Source: Bacteroidales bacterium UBA1800
Lineage (GTDB): Bacteria; Bacteroidota; Bacteroidia; Bacteroidales; VadinHA17
Reading direction: 5' to 3'
Length of the DNA stretch: 24,915 nucleotides
Assembly: GCA_002319915.1 (NCBI GenBank)
Contig: DCFQ01000026.1
Span: 1-24,915 of the forward strand
Below are positions 14,378 through 22,017 of the stretch, piece after piece. Position 1 is the stretch's first letter. Each line of letters begins with the position of its first letter. The translations under genes and the position numbers were made by a program. The notes beneath the pieces were generated by a model that was given only the letters and a program-made list of their open reading frames with translations, did no database searches and had not been told where the DNA came from.

Positions 14378-15670
14378 CCTCACAAACTGTCATTAATCGC
14401 CATTCCCCTCTCTGTGCTAATGTTATCTGGCTGCGGTAACCACAAAAGAACTCCCGGCTTCAGGCTCATTCCTGCGGAAAAGATTATGTTCAACTCATTC
14501 GTCGACTGCAATATGGCCGAGGTATGGATTGGCGATACATTCAGGATCTTCCCCGGAAAATACGGGGAAGACCCGTTATGGGGGAATGCCAGGGATCTCA
14601 AATATGCCGATGGCAGGAATTCAATGGATGCCTTCGCCAGGGATTCTTCAGGTTTCAGGGAACCAAAGTTGCCGCCGAATGCAGCCCCGGGTAAAGAAGG
14701 GTTGCATGGGGCTGTTTGGTTTGAAACCGTTTACCAGTCTTCATCAGACAGGAGCGGCAATACATTGTATGCTATATATCACAACGAGAATTATCCGACA
14801 ACCCTTCCGTTCGATTCTGTGACGGGAACAGGATACAGGAATGTGGAGTGGCCCGAAGGAATAAAAGAGCCCGGGAGCCTCGCTGCCGTCTGCCGGATTG
14901 GAATAATGAAATCAACTGACGGAGGAAAAAGCTGGGAGAATAAGGGCATTTTCATAGAGGACCCTGACGGGCGAATGATCCGGAATCCATTCAATACCTC
15001 GAAGACTTTCGCAGGAGGGGTAGGTGATCCTTCTGCGATTGCAACCGGCGGTTATCTTTACCTGTTCTATGGGGAATATGGTTATCCGGAAACATTCAAC
15101 AGATCTTCCTACAATCCTGAGACCGAAAGAAAAGGACAGTGCATCAGCATCGCAAGGATCGCGCTCGCTGATCTTGATGCGCCTGAAGGAAAGGCAAGAC
15201 GATGGGACGGGACCGGATTCAATGCTCCCTTCGACGGACCGGGGTCCCCGGTAAAGAGCCTGCAGATACCCACGGATCAGGGCGGGGGACCGGCATCATC
15301 TCCGGCAGCAGGGTTCCACTGGGGTCCGTCGGTCAGCTGGAATTCATACCTCGGCTGCTGGGTAATGCTAATGGCCAGAAGCAAAGGACCCTCCTGGAAT
15401 GGCAGCCAGGTATTCATTTCCTTCAATATGAACAGGGACTTCAATGATCCTGCCGCCACACAGGATTGGACCAGCCCGGCCTTGCTTTTCGAGAAGCCAG
15501 GGTACATTCTCTGGTATCCTTCACTTCAGCCTTTGAACACTCCGGAAGACATCAGCGACAGGAATACCTGCCTGCACCTTGGCAAAAGGGCCAGGCTCTT
15601 CATAAAGCATATCGGACCGGGGGATGACCAGTATGCCTCGGAGCATATCATTGAGTTCCTGAAGAACTAG
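14375..15670 (+). CDS. Putative secreted beta-propeller lipoprotein with BNR/Asp-box (glycoside hydrolase-like)
   Basis: A 431-aa lipoprotein: the signal peptide ends in the lipobox LSGC, with lipidated Cys20. The mature part has one clear Asp-box, STDGGKSW (residues about 180-187), the short turn motif found in sialidases and related propellers, and a GVGDPSAI segment (about 215-222) like those in five-bladed propeller hydrolases. Trp, Tyr and Gly are abundant. These features suggest a beta-propeller that binds or cleaves glycans at the cell surface, but no full set of sialidase catalytic residues could be placed and only one Asp-box is convincing. The start ATG lies inside a heptamer repeat and has no ribosome-binding site. 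It is divergent from the sigma operon and 59 nt upstream of the YtfJ-like gene. Enzyme class is uncertain. Confidence 0.7.
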   Translation: MPHKLSLIAIPLSVLMLSGCGNHKRTPGFRLIPAEKIMFNSFVDCNMAEVWIGDTFRIFPGKYGEDPLWGNARDLKYADGRNSMDAFARDSSGFREPKLPPNAAPGKEGLHGAVWFETVYQSSSDRSGNTLYAIYHNENYPTTLPFDSVTGTGYRNVEWPEGIKEPGSLAAVCRIGIMKSTDGGKSWENKGIFIEDPDGRMIRNPFNTSKTFAGGVGDPSAIATGGYLYLFYGEYGYPETFNRSSYNPETERKGQCISIARIALADLDAPEGKARRWDGTGFNAPFDGPGSPVKSLQIPTDQGGGPASSPAAGFHWGPSVSWNSYLGCWVMLMARSKGPSWNGSQVFISFNMNRDFNDPAATQDWTSPALLFEKPGYILWYPSLQPLNTPEDISDRNTCLHLGKRARLFIKHIGPGDDQYASEHIIEFLKN

Positions 15671-15729
15671 CGAGGAAACCCATCCTCAGCGCGTCAGAAC
15701 ATTAAGAAGTTTTCGATGTCTTACTATTC

Positions 15730-16251
15730 ATGAATCTTTTTAAACTCATTCCATTTTTCATCCTGGCTGCCTTTTCATCACAGGAATTAAAAACAGGAGA
15801 CACTGTTCCTGACATTAAGCTTGCCGATGTTTACGATCATCAAAAGAGTATGCCTTTCCTTGGTTCAAGGGTCTTCCTCCTTTTATATATTGATCCCGAC
15901 AGGCAGCATATAATCGACCCCCTGACAAAGGAGCTTGACACCCCGGAAATTGACAGGCTTGATTTTGAAGTTGTTTCGGTCATTGACTGCAAGGACACCT
16001 GGATCCCTTTCTGGCTGCTGCAGACGGGCGCCCGGAAGGAACAAAAGCGCCATCCCGAATCCCCAATACTTTTCGACACGGATAATTCCTTGCAGTCCTC
16101 ATGGAAATTCGGAAACTGCGACAATGAGTCAGTTGTCGTCATCGTCGGAAAAGACTCCCAGGTTGCCTTATTCGGGAAAATGGGCTCCGAAGACGAATGC
16201 AGGAATTATGTTCCACAGGTTCTGGCCAAAATCAGGGAGATGACAAAATGA
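15730..16251 (+). CDS. YtfJ-like thioredoxin-fold periplasmic protein
   Basis: A 173-aa protein with an N-terminal signal sequence (MNLFKLIPFFILAAFSSQ) and a thioredoxin/redoxin-like body. It begins with the typical TGDTVPDIKLADVYD and shows a late block PILFDTDNSLQSSWKFG followed by ESVVVIVGKDSQVALFGKMG, the same order as in the YtfJ family. There is no CxxC active site; the four cysteines are scattered, so ordinary disulfide exchange is unlikely. Its stop codon overlaps the start of the next gene (ATGA), so the two are translated together. The function of this family is not settled. Assignment to YtfJ is by pattern only. Confidence 0.7.
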   Translation: MNLFKLIPFFILAAFSSQELKTGDTVPDIKLADVYDHQKSMPFLGSRVFLLLYIDPDRQHIIDPLTKELDTPEIDRLDFEVVSVIDCKDTWIPFWLLQTGARKEQKRHPESPILFDTDNSLQSSWKFGNCDNESVVVIVGKDSQVALFGKMGSEDECRNYVPQVLAKIREMTK

Positions 16252-16844
16252 AGAACAGGATATTAAATATACTTTTCCTTTTCATCCTTATACCCGATGC
16301 CTTCAGCCAGGAAAGCTTCCTCTCGAGACTATTTTTTCCGGTAACCTTCGGAATAAGTTTCCCGCTCGAGGACGCTGATAAAACCGGAAGGTTCATAACA
16401 TCTGAGGGGATTGAATACCGCCTTAAAACGAAACTACCGCTCTTCACGAGAATCTCCCTTGACAATCTGTCACTAAACTATTCGATCAGTTCACAAGCAG
16501 CCACAAATGTTCTGAAAAGTAAATATGATGCAGCAATTGTTACATTGGGCGGGGGAATAAGGTCTACAAAAGGGGCTCTTAGGGTTTCCGGGTTAGCCCA
16601 GGCAGGGGTGATGAATTACAAGTTTCCCATTGTCAGTCTTTTGCCCCCGGGTTATGAGGTGATATACCGGCACCGAAACCAGGTGGCATTTGGACTGGTC
16701 GGCTCAGTGGAGTACTATTTCGTCAGGGATTTTGCGGCAGTGATCGAGGGTCATTTCATGTATTCACCATTCCCCGGGACCTTTTGGGGAAAGGATTTCC
16801 ATTATGCCGGCTTCAGGCTCGGAATAACCGCCGTTCTTTTTTGA
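16248..16844 (+). CDS. Small outer-membrane beta-barrel protein
   Basis: A 198-aa exported protein with a signal peptide (MKNRILNILFLFILIPDAFS) and then alternating strands such as PVTFGISFPLEDA, LPLFTRISLDNLSLNYSI, AAIVTLGGGIRS, ALRVSGLAQAGVMNY and VAFGLVGSVEYYFV, ending FRLGITAVLF. This is the profile of an 8-stranded outer-membrane barrel of the OmpX/porin-like kind. The frame extends upstream to 16197, but the ATG at 16248 is preferred because it precedes the signal peptide and overlaps the upstream stop by 4 nt. Coupling to the YtfJ-like gene suggests a joint envelope role. No closer family was recognised. Confidence 0.7.
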   Translation: MKNRILNILFLFILIPDAFSQESFLSRLFFPVTFGISFPLEDADKTGRFITSEGIEYRLKTKLPLFTRISLDNLSLNYSISSQAATNVLKSKYDAAIVTLGGGIRSTKGALRVSGLAQAGVMNYKFPIVSLLPPGYEVIYRHRNQVAFGLVGSVEYYFVRDFAAVIEGHFMYSPFPGTFWGKDFHYAGFRLGITAVLF

Positions 16845-16885
16845 TCAAAATCCGAACGGACCCGAATACATAAGGGTATTTATTT

Positions 16886-16893
16886 TATCTTAG
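16886..16893 (+). promoter_or_regulatory. Candidate -7 box for the DPP IV gene
   Basis: TATCTTAG, one base from TAnnTTTG, lies 53 nt ahead of the ATG at 16947 and is the same octamer as at 14313-14320. No convincing -33 element was found. Confidence 0.35.
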
Positions 16894-16946
16894 CCAATCA
16901 TCATCCCGTATTCTGAATCATTAACGGCATATAATACCCACTATTC

Positions 16947-19208
16947 ATGAAAAAACTTATTCTTCAGCTGGTTATACTTACGATATTTGCATCATGGTCC
17001 GTCAGCCAGGCACAGGAAGCTGCAGATGGCAAGCTCCTAACAATTGACCGGATATTCAATTCCGGTGAATTTTCACAGGGTTGGCTGCCTCCGGTCCAGT
17101 GGATAGAAAACGGTGCATCCTATGTCACCATTGAAAAATCGGCAGCGACTCCGGCAGGGCCCGAGCTGGTAAAATACACAGTGGATCCATTCAGCCGGAC
17201 GCTCTTTGTTCCGTCCTCTTCACTCACTACGGGTCAGAAACCGCTGGGAATCGAAGGTTTTTCCCTTTCTCCCGATGAAAGCAAGGTGCTCTTCTTCACT
17301 AACTCCAGCAGGGTTTGGCGGACAAATACAAAGGGAGATTACTGGGTTTATGACATTCCCGGCGGAAAGATGTACCAGATCGGCAAACAATTCAAAGCTT
17401 CCTCGCTGATGTTCGCAAAATTCCAGCCGGGGAACAGGTATGTCGCCTATGTCCACGATTTCAATATCTATGCGGAGGATACGCAAACAGGAGCTGTTAA
17501 ACAATTAACATATGACGGCAACGGAAAGATTATCAACGGAACCTTCGACTGGGTTTATGAGGAGGAATTCGGAATTCGGGACGGCTTCTCATGGAACCCC
17601 GACGGTGGCAGCATTGCGTTCTGGCAGCTCGATGCTTCAAAGATCGGCACATTTTACCTCATAAACAATACCGACTCGGTCTACTCAAAGCCCATCCCCA
17701 TTCAATACCCCAAGGTCGGCCAGGAGCCATCTGCAGCAAGGATCGGGATTGCCAATCTCGCAGACGGAAAGATCAGCTGGATCAGGCTGGAGGGAGGCGA
17801 GAAGGAGAATTACATACCCGGGATGCAATGGATAAATCCCGATCTTCTTCTTATCCAACAGATCAACAGGAAGCAAAATCAACTTACAATATGGACATAC
17901 CAGCCTTCCACAGGCCAGCTTTCAAGGAAATATGTTGAAAAGGAAGAGACCTGGGTCGATATCAATGCCCCTGACCTTACCTCTAGCATGTGGGGCTCGA
18001 ACGACCTGCGGATCACGGATAACGGCACCTCCTTCCTGAGAATGGCGGAATCCGACGGCTGGAGGCGCGTATTCAAGGTCAATCTGACCTCAGGTGAAAA
18101 GAGACTCCTTACACCAGGCAATTTCGATGTTGCATCCATCGAGGGGATATCAAAACAGGAGATCTTTTTCATTGCTTCACCTGATAACAGCACTCAGCGG
18201 TATCTTTTCAGCGCCGACCTGAAAGGAAAGGGTACGGTAAAAAGGCTCACACCGCCACTTTACAGCGGCGTTAATACATATAATATCTCACCGGACGGAA
18301 GATATGCGGTTCATTCACATCTGAGTACCACTGAGCCTAGAACATCCAGCCTCATCACTCTTCCCGGTCATAAGATCCTGAGAATTCTTTCCGACAACCA
18401 TGCCTTCAAACAGAAACTGCAGTCACTTGCCATTCCTGAGATCAGGTTTTTCAAGGTGACAACGGAAGACGGGATTGAGATGGATGTCAGGATGATAATG
18501 CCACTGAATTTCGATCCGTCTCAAAAATACCCGTTGCTCCTTAACGTCTACGGGGAGCCGTGGGGTCAGAATGCCACCGACACACAGGTGGGACTGTACA
18601 ATATCATGCTGGCACAAAAGGGCTATGTGGTTGTGGATATGGATCCCCGCGGGACTCCCTGCCTGAAAGGGACCTCATGGCGGAAAAGCGTTTACAGGAA
18701 AATCGGCATTGTAAATGTCAGGGACCAGGCGTTGGGTGCAAAGGAGGTTTTCAAGCTTAGCTTTATCGACAAAGAACGGACCGCTGTGTGGGGCTGGAGC
18801 GGCGGTGGATCAATGACACTGAACCTGATGTTCCAGTACCCCGGGTTGTTCAGGACAGGAATGGCGGTTGCTGCTGTTTCGAACCAGCTCCTTTACGATA
18901 ACGTTTACCAGGAGCGGTATATGGGATTACCCGAGGAAAACATGGAAGATTTTGTGAAAGGCTCCCCGGTAACTTATGCCGGGAACCTTGAAGGTAACCT
19001 GCTGATAGTACACGGAACCGGCGATGACAATGTACATTACCAGAATGCCGAGGTTGTGATCAACGAGCTCATCCGTCAGAACAAGCAGTTCCAGATGATG
19101 GCATATCCGAACCGCTCTCATGGAATATATGAGGGTGAGAATACCACCAGGCATCTTTACACGCTGCTCACCGGTTATCTCCTGTCTCACACGCCGCCAA
19201 ACAAATAG
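16947..19208 (+). CDS. Dipeptidyl peptidase IV-type serine peptidase (S9B)
   Basis: Exported prolyl oligopeptidase-family enzyme that removes N-terminal dipeptides or tripeptides, mostly after proline or alanine. The 753-aa product has a signal peptide (MKKLILQLVILTIFASWSVSQAQ), a beta-propeller (about residues 95-480) and an alpha/beta-hydrolase domain. The catalytic triad is intact: Ser618 in GWSGGG, Asp693 in GTGDDNVHY and His725 in RSHGIYEG, with the 32-residue Asp-His spacing found in DPP IV. The propeller carries DWVYEEEFG, whose glutamates (205-206) bind the substrate amino terminus. Prolyl tripeptidyl peptidase of this family is an alternative. The serine hydrolase gene follows after 23 nt, so the two are probably one operon. 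Confidence 0.93.
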   Translation: MKKLILQLVILTIFASWSVSQAQEAADGKLLTIDRIFNSGEFSQGWLPPVQWIENGASYVTIEKSAATPAGPELVKYTVDPFSRTLFVPSSSLTTGQKPLGIEGFSLSPDESKVLFFTNSSRVWRTNTKGDYWVYDIPGGKMYQIGKQFKASSLMFAKFQPGNRYVAYVHDFNIYAEDTQTGAVKQLTYDGNGKIINGTFDWVYEEEFGIRDGFSWNPDGGSIAFWQLDASKIGTFYLINNTDSVYSKPIPIQYPKVGQEPSAARIGIANLADGKISWIRLEGGEKENYIPGMQWINPDLLLIQQINRKQNQLTIWTYQPSTGQLSRKYVEKEETWVDINAPDLTSSMWGSNDLRITDNGTSFLRMAESDGWRRVFKVNLTSGEKRLLTPGNFDVASIEGISKQEIFFIASPDNSTQRYLFSADLKGKGTVKRLTPPLYSGVNTYNISPDGRYAVHSHLSTTEPRTSSLITLPGHKILRILSDNHAFKQKLQSLAIPEIRFFKVTTEDGIEMDVRMIMPLNFDPSQKYPLLLNVYGEPWGQNATDTQVGLYNIMLAQKGYVVVDMDPRGTPCLKGTSWRKSVYRKIGIVNVRDQALGAKEVFKLSFIDKERTAVWGWSGGGSMTLNLMFQYPGLFRTGMAVAAVSNQLLYDNVYQERYMGLPEENMEDFVKGSPVTYAGNLEGNLLIVHGTGDDNVHYQNAEVVINELIRQNKQFQMMAYPNRSHGIYEGENTTRHLYTLLTGYLLSHTPPNK

Positions 19209-19231
19209 CTCCACCAACTCAGAAATAGGCA

Positions 19232-20680
19232 ATGGAACTTAAAATATTTGTCACCCTTCTTTCACTCCTGGCAGCAATGCCGGCACTCAATGCACAGGAA
19301 GGGTTTGTCGATAAGGAAAGGCTGGCTGCCAGGGTAAAGGAGCTTTCCCGTAAATACAAGATACCTGATTACAGCATCGCCTTCGTGAATGAAGATTCAT
19401 TATTGTTCACAATTGACAAAAACAAGGAGAATGCCGTGAAGAACTACCTGATCGGATCCTGTTCAAAATCGTTTACCGCCCTTGCCGTCATGAAGCTTGC
19501 GGATGAGGGAAAGATTGATCCTGATATGCCGGTAAGGCATTACCTTCCCTGGTTTGAACTGAATGACGGGAAATGGACCGACAGTGTAACTGTCCGGCGG
19601 CTGCTTAATCATAAAAGCGGGTTTGAAAGGCAGTATGGGTTCTTCGATGTCGCCACGGGCGATGCGGCACTTTATGAACAAAAGCTTGCTGAATATATAA
19701 GATCAATAAATATCAGGTTTGCCCCTGGCAGATACTTCCTGTACAGCAACCTGAATTATGTTCTTCTCGGATTGATCGTTCAGCATGTCACCGGCCGGTC
19801 GTACAGTGAATATATGAATGTCTCGGTCCTGCCCGCTGCAGGTATGAAGAACACCTTCTGCACATTCAGGGAAAATAATTCTCACGATCTTATCCGACCG
19901 TATCATTATATCGCCTGCGGGATCCCGTTCAGGTCAAAAACTTACCGGTATTCTGATTTCATGGTCCCGGCAGGGTATATTAGCAGCAATGCTGCGGATC
20001 TTGCCAGCTACCTCCGGTTTATGCTCAGGAGATGCGTGACCGCTGAAGGAGATACCATTTTACGGCAACCAGCCTGCGACATGCTCTCCGGGGGAACAGT
20101 TACCGGGTATGCTATGGGCTGGTTCAATTCCGATTACGATTCTGTCAGGATAATAAGGCATACCGGCCTTGACGAGAACTTTGCCTCCTCTCTTGATTTT
20201 TATCCTGACAGGCATACCGGGTGGGCGGTTCTCTGCAATGTAAACAGCCTCGAATTCTGTGACCGGGTCGACCAGGCGATCGATGCAGCCCTGCGGGGAA
20301 AACCTGAACCGGTATTCAGGTCAAATGAGATAATTATGAGATGGACTGCATTTCTAATGCCGCTGCTGTTGCTTGCAGGCGCAGTCTTTAATCTGGTCCG
20401 CTGGAGCAGGTACGGCTTCAGGACCGGGATCGTTACCAGGATCCTGCCCGGGCTCAGGCTTATTACAGGCATATTCCTCAGCATGATTGGTTTAATATTT
20501 GTTACAAAGGCCTTCCAGATGAATATTGTTTCAGGGATCAGGTTCAGCCCGGATATTATGTGGGGACTGATCCTGATCGCATTTTTCGGGATACTGAGCT
20601 CATTTGCAAGATATTTCGGTACCTATGCTAAAGATCAGTATAAATCTTCAGGTCCCAGCGAGAATTATCAGGTAACGTAA
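19232..20680 (+). CDS. Beta-lactamase/PBP-like serine hydrolase with C-terminal membrane helices
   Basis: A 482-aa exported protein of the class C beta-lactamase / penicillin-binding-protein-like group. After the signal peptide (MELKIFVTLLSLLAAMPALNA) the hydrolase domain has the three active-site motifs: Ser76-x-x-Lys79 in IGSCSKSFT, Tyr171-Ser-Asn173, and His310-Thr-Gly312 in the place of KTG. Three membrane spans follow, at about residues 371-389, 408-426 and 441-459, so the enzyme is tethered with its active site outside the cytoplasm. Peptide, peptidoglycan-peptide or ester substrates are all possible; it is unlikely to be a dedicated resistance enzyme. It lies just downstream of the DPP IV gene. 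Confidence 0.88.
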   Translation: MELKIFVTLLSLLAAMPALNAQEGFVDKERLAARVKELSRKYKIPDYSIAFVNEDSLLFTIDKNKENAVKNYLIGSCSKSFTALAVMKLADEGKIDPDMPVRHYLPWFELNDGKWTDSVTVRRLLNHKSGFERQYGFFDVATGDAALYEQKLAEYIRSINIRFAPGRYFLYSNLNYVLLGLIVQHVTGRSYSEYMNVSVLPAAGMKNTFCTFRENNSHDLIRPYHYIACGIPFRSKTYRYSDFMVPAGYISSNAADLASYLRFMLRRCVTAEGDTILRQPACDMLSGGTVTGYAMGWFNSDYDSVRIIRHTGLDENFASSLDFYPDRHTGWAVLCNVNSLEFCDRVDQAIDAALRGKPEPVFRSNEIIMRWTAFLMPLLLLAGAVFNLVRWSRYGFRTGIVTRILPGLRLITGIFLSMIGLIFVTKAFQMNIVSGIRFSPDIMWGLILIAFFGILSSFARYFGTYAKDQYKSSGPSENYQVT

Positions 20681-20684
20681 TTCT
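20661..20684. other. Hairpin spanning the stop codon of the serine hydrolase gene
   Basis: AGAATTA (20661-20667) pairs with TAATTCT (20678-20684), which includes the TAA stop. A second AT-rich fold, CAAAAA...TTTTTG, follows at about 20691-20710 and ends in T-rich sequence. Together they could slow or end transcription, but neither stem is GC-rich. Confidence 0.3.
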
Positions 20685-20723
20685 TATGATCAAAAAATAA
20701 TTGATTTTTGTTTATCCAGAGTT

Positions 20724-20731
20724 TAACTTTG
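20724..20731 (+). promoter_or_regulatory. Candidate -7 box for the FecR/CHAT pair
   Basis: TAACTTTG fits TAnnTTTG. A TTTG lies upstream but only 13 nt away, too close for a normal -33. Transcription would start near 20739, leaving a leader of about 95 nt before the ATG at 20835. Confidence 0.45.
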
Positions 20732-20834
20732 TAATTTATCAGGATTTGTGAGGAATGCATTTTCCATCCGGACCTGATTGTATTTTATATCTTACGAAGT
20801 GTTATCCAAACCTAAAATTTAGAAGGACAGATTC

Positions 20835-21827
20835 ATGAATATGATGAGAAAAAATTTAGCTGCTCTTTTAGTGCTCCTTTTAGCCGCAGTATCTGTTGCA
20901 TATGCGCAAAAATCGGCCCAATGTCTGGCTGTTATAACAGGGATTAAAGGCAGTGTAATGATTAAGCAATCAGACCAGAAGGAGTTCTCGAGAACAACCT
21001 GGGGCACCCAGCTGTATCAGGGCGATAAGATAAAAACCGGTACTGATTCGCAAGCCTCTCTGACTTTTTCTGATGGCAATATTATGGAAGTGGGGGGCGG
21101 AAGCGAAGTGACTATTTCAGGGAAGCCAAAGGCAGGGGAGGTTACAGGAGGAAATGTAAAGAAGGTATCATCTGCTGCAATGATGATTGACATTTCGACC
21201 CTGGCATCAAAAAGGGAGAGCAAAACAGATATGGGAACCCTTGCCGGACTCCGGGCAGTTGATATCGATAAGCCAATAGAGCTGGTCACGCCATTCAATT
21301 CATTGATCAGGACAAATAAGCCCTCCTTTTCATGGGAATCAAAAAAGGCGTACGACATGTATGTTGTAAATCTTTACAGTGCAAAGGGTTTGGTCTGGAG
21401 CAAAAAAGCAGCAGCCACAACTCTTAATTTTCCGGAAGATCAGAAGGCTCTGGATCCGGGTGAAACCTATTTCTGGAATGTTGAAGGAGAAGGCCTGCTT
21501 GAAAATGAGAAGTCGGGAAATCTGAAATTCTCTGTTATCTCAGGCAACAAATCTCAAGAAGTGCTGGCTCAGGAGGAACAGATCAGGAAGACCTTCGGGA
21601 GCGATTCTGTCAGCAGCACCTTTCACACGATCCTGGGAACTTATTATATGAATCAGGGACTACTCCAGGATGCGATCAGAGAATTCAGGATCATCTCATT
21701 AATTTATCCCGATGCATCACTTCCTCATGAGATCCTCGGATCTCTGTATTCTGACACTGGCAACAAAGATCAGGCGATCGAGGAGCTTAGGAAGGCACTG
21801 GCACTGACAAAAGCCGGTGAAAAGTAA
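20835..21827 (+). CDS. Exported FecR-domain protein with C-terminal TPR
   Basis: A 330-aa protein with a signal peptide cleaved after about residue 24 (LLAAVSVAYA). Residues about 30-110 form a FecR-like domain, shown by ITGIKGSVMIK, YQGDKIKTGTDSQASLTFSDG and GSEVTISG. A beta-rich domain of about 80 residues follows (from LVTPFNSLIRTNKPSFSW to ETYFWNVEGEG), reminiscent of an Ig/FnIII-type fold. The last 75 residues hold two TPR units (HTILGTYYMNQGLLQDAIREF, here 21 residues of one repeat, and EILGSLYSDTGNKDQAIEEL). It has no membrane span beyond the signal and no cytoplasmic sigma-binding part, so it is not a classical FecR anti-sigma regulator. It stands 190 nt upstream of the CHAT gene in the same direction. 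Confidence 0.85.
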   Translation: MNMMRKNLAALLVLLLAAVSVAYAQKSAQCLAVITGIKGSVMIKQSDQKEFSRTTWGTQLYQGDKIKTGTDSQASLTFSDGNIMEVGGGSEVTISGKPKAGEVTGGNVKKVSSAAMMIDISTLASKRESKTDMGTLAGLRAVDIDKPIELVTPFNSLIRTNKPSFSWESKKAYDMYVVNLYSAKGLVWSKKAAATTLNFPEDQKALDPGETYFWNVEGEGLLENEKSGNLKFSVISGNKSQEVLAQEEQIRKTFGSDSVSSTFHTILGTYYMNQGLLQDAIREFRIISLIYPDASLPHEILGSLYSDTGNKDQAIEELRKALALTKAGEK

Positions 21828-21889
21828 TGGTTTCATTTACAAACACAGCTGCCTCTTAACTCATTGGCATCAACTTATCATAACTTTTG

Positions 21890-21919
21890 TCAATTTAATT
21901 CAATCAATTTCAATCAATT
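21890..21919. repeat. 10-bp tandem repeat upstream of the CHAT gene
   Basis: TCAATTTAAT, TCAATCAATT and TCAATCAATT form three units in register in the leader between the FecR and CHAT genes. A near-miss -7 box (AACTTTTG) sits just ahead, at 21882-21889. The period is close to one DNA turn, so it might be a protein-binding or bent region, or chance AT-rich sequence. Confidence 0.4.
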
Positions 21920-22017
21920 ACATCATCCATGTAAATTCTTACTTAACCAATCCATATTGTCCCTGGTAACTTCATAGATTCTTTCAATTCACCTGTTCCC
22001 GTCTTACCTTAAATTCT

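Noticed and set aside
19232..20680. Class C beta-lactamase resistance gene.
   Set aside because: The SxxK/YSN motifs are shared with many peptidases and esterases, the KTG box is HTG, and the three C-terminal membrane spans are unlike secreted AmpC enzymes.
20835..21827. FecR-type anti-sigma regulator of a TonB-linked uptake system.
   Set aside because: The protein has a cleavable signal peptide, no cytoplasmic sigma-binding region and no neighbouring TonB-dependent receptor or sigma gene. Only the FecR fold is shared.
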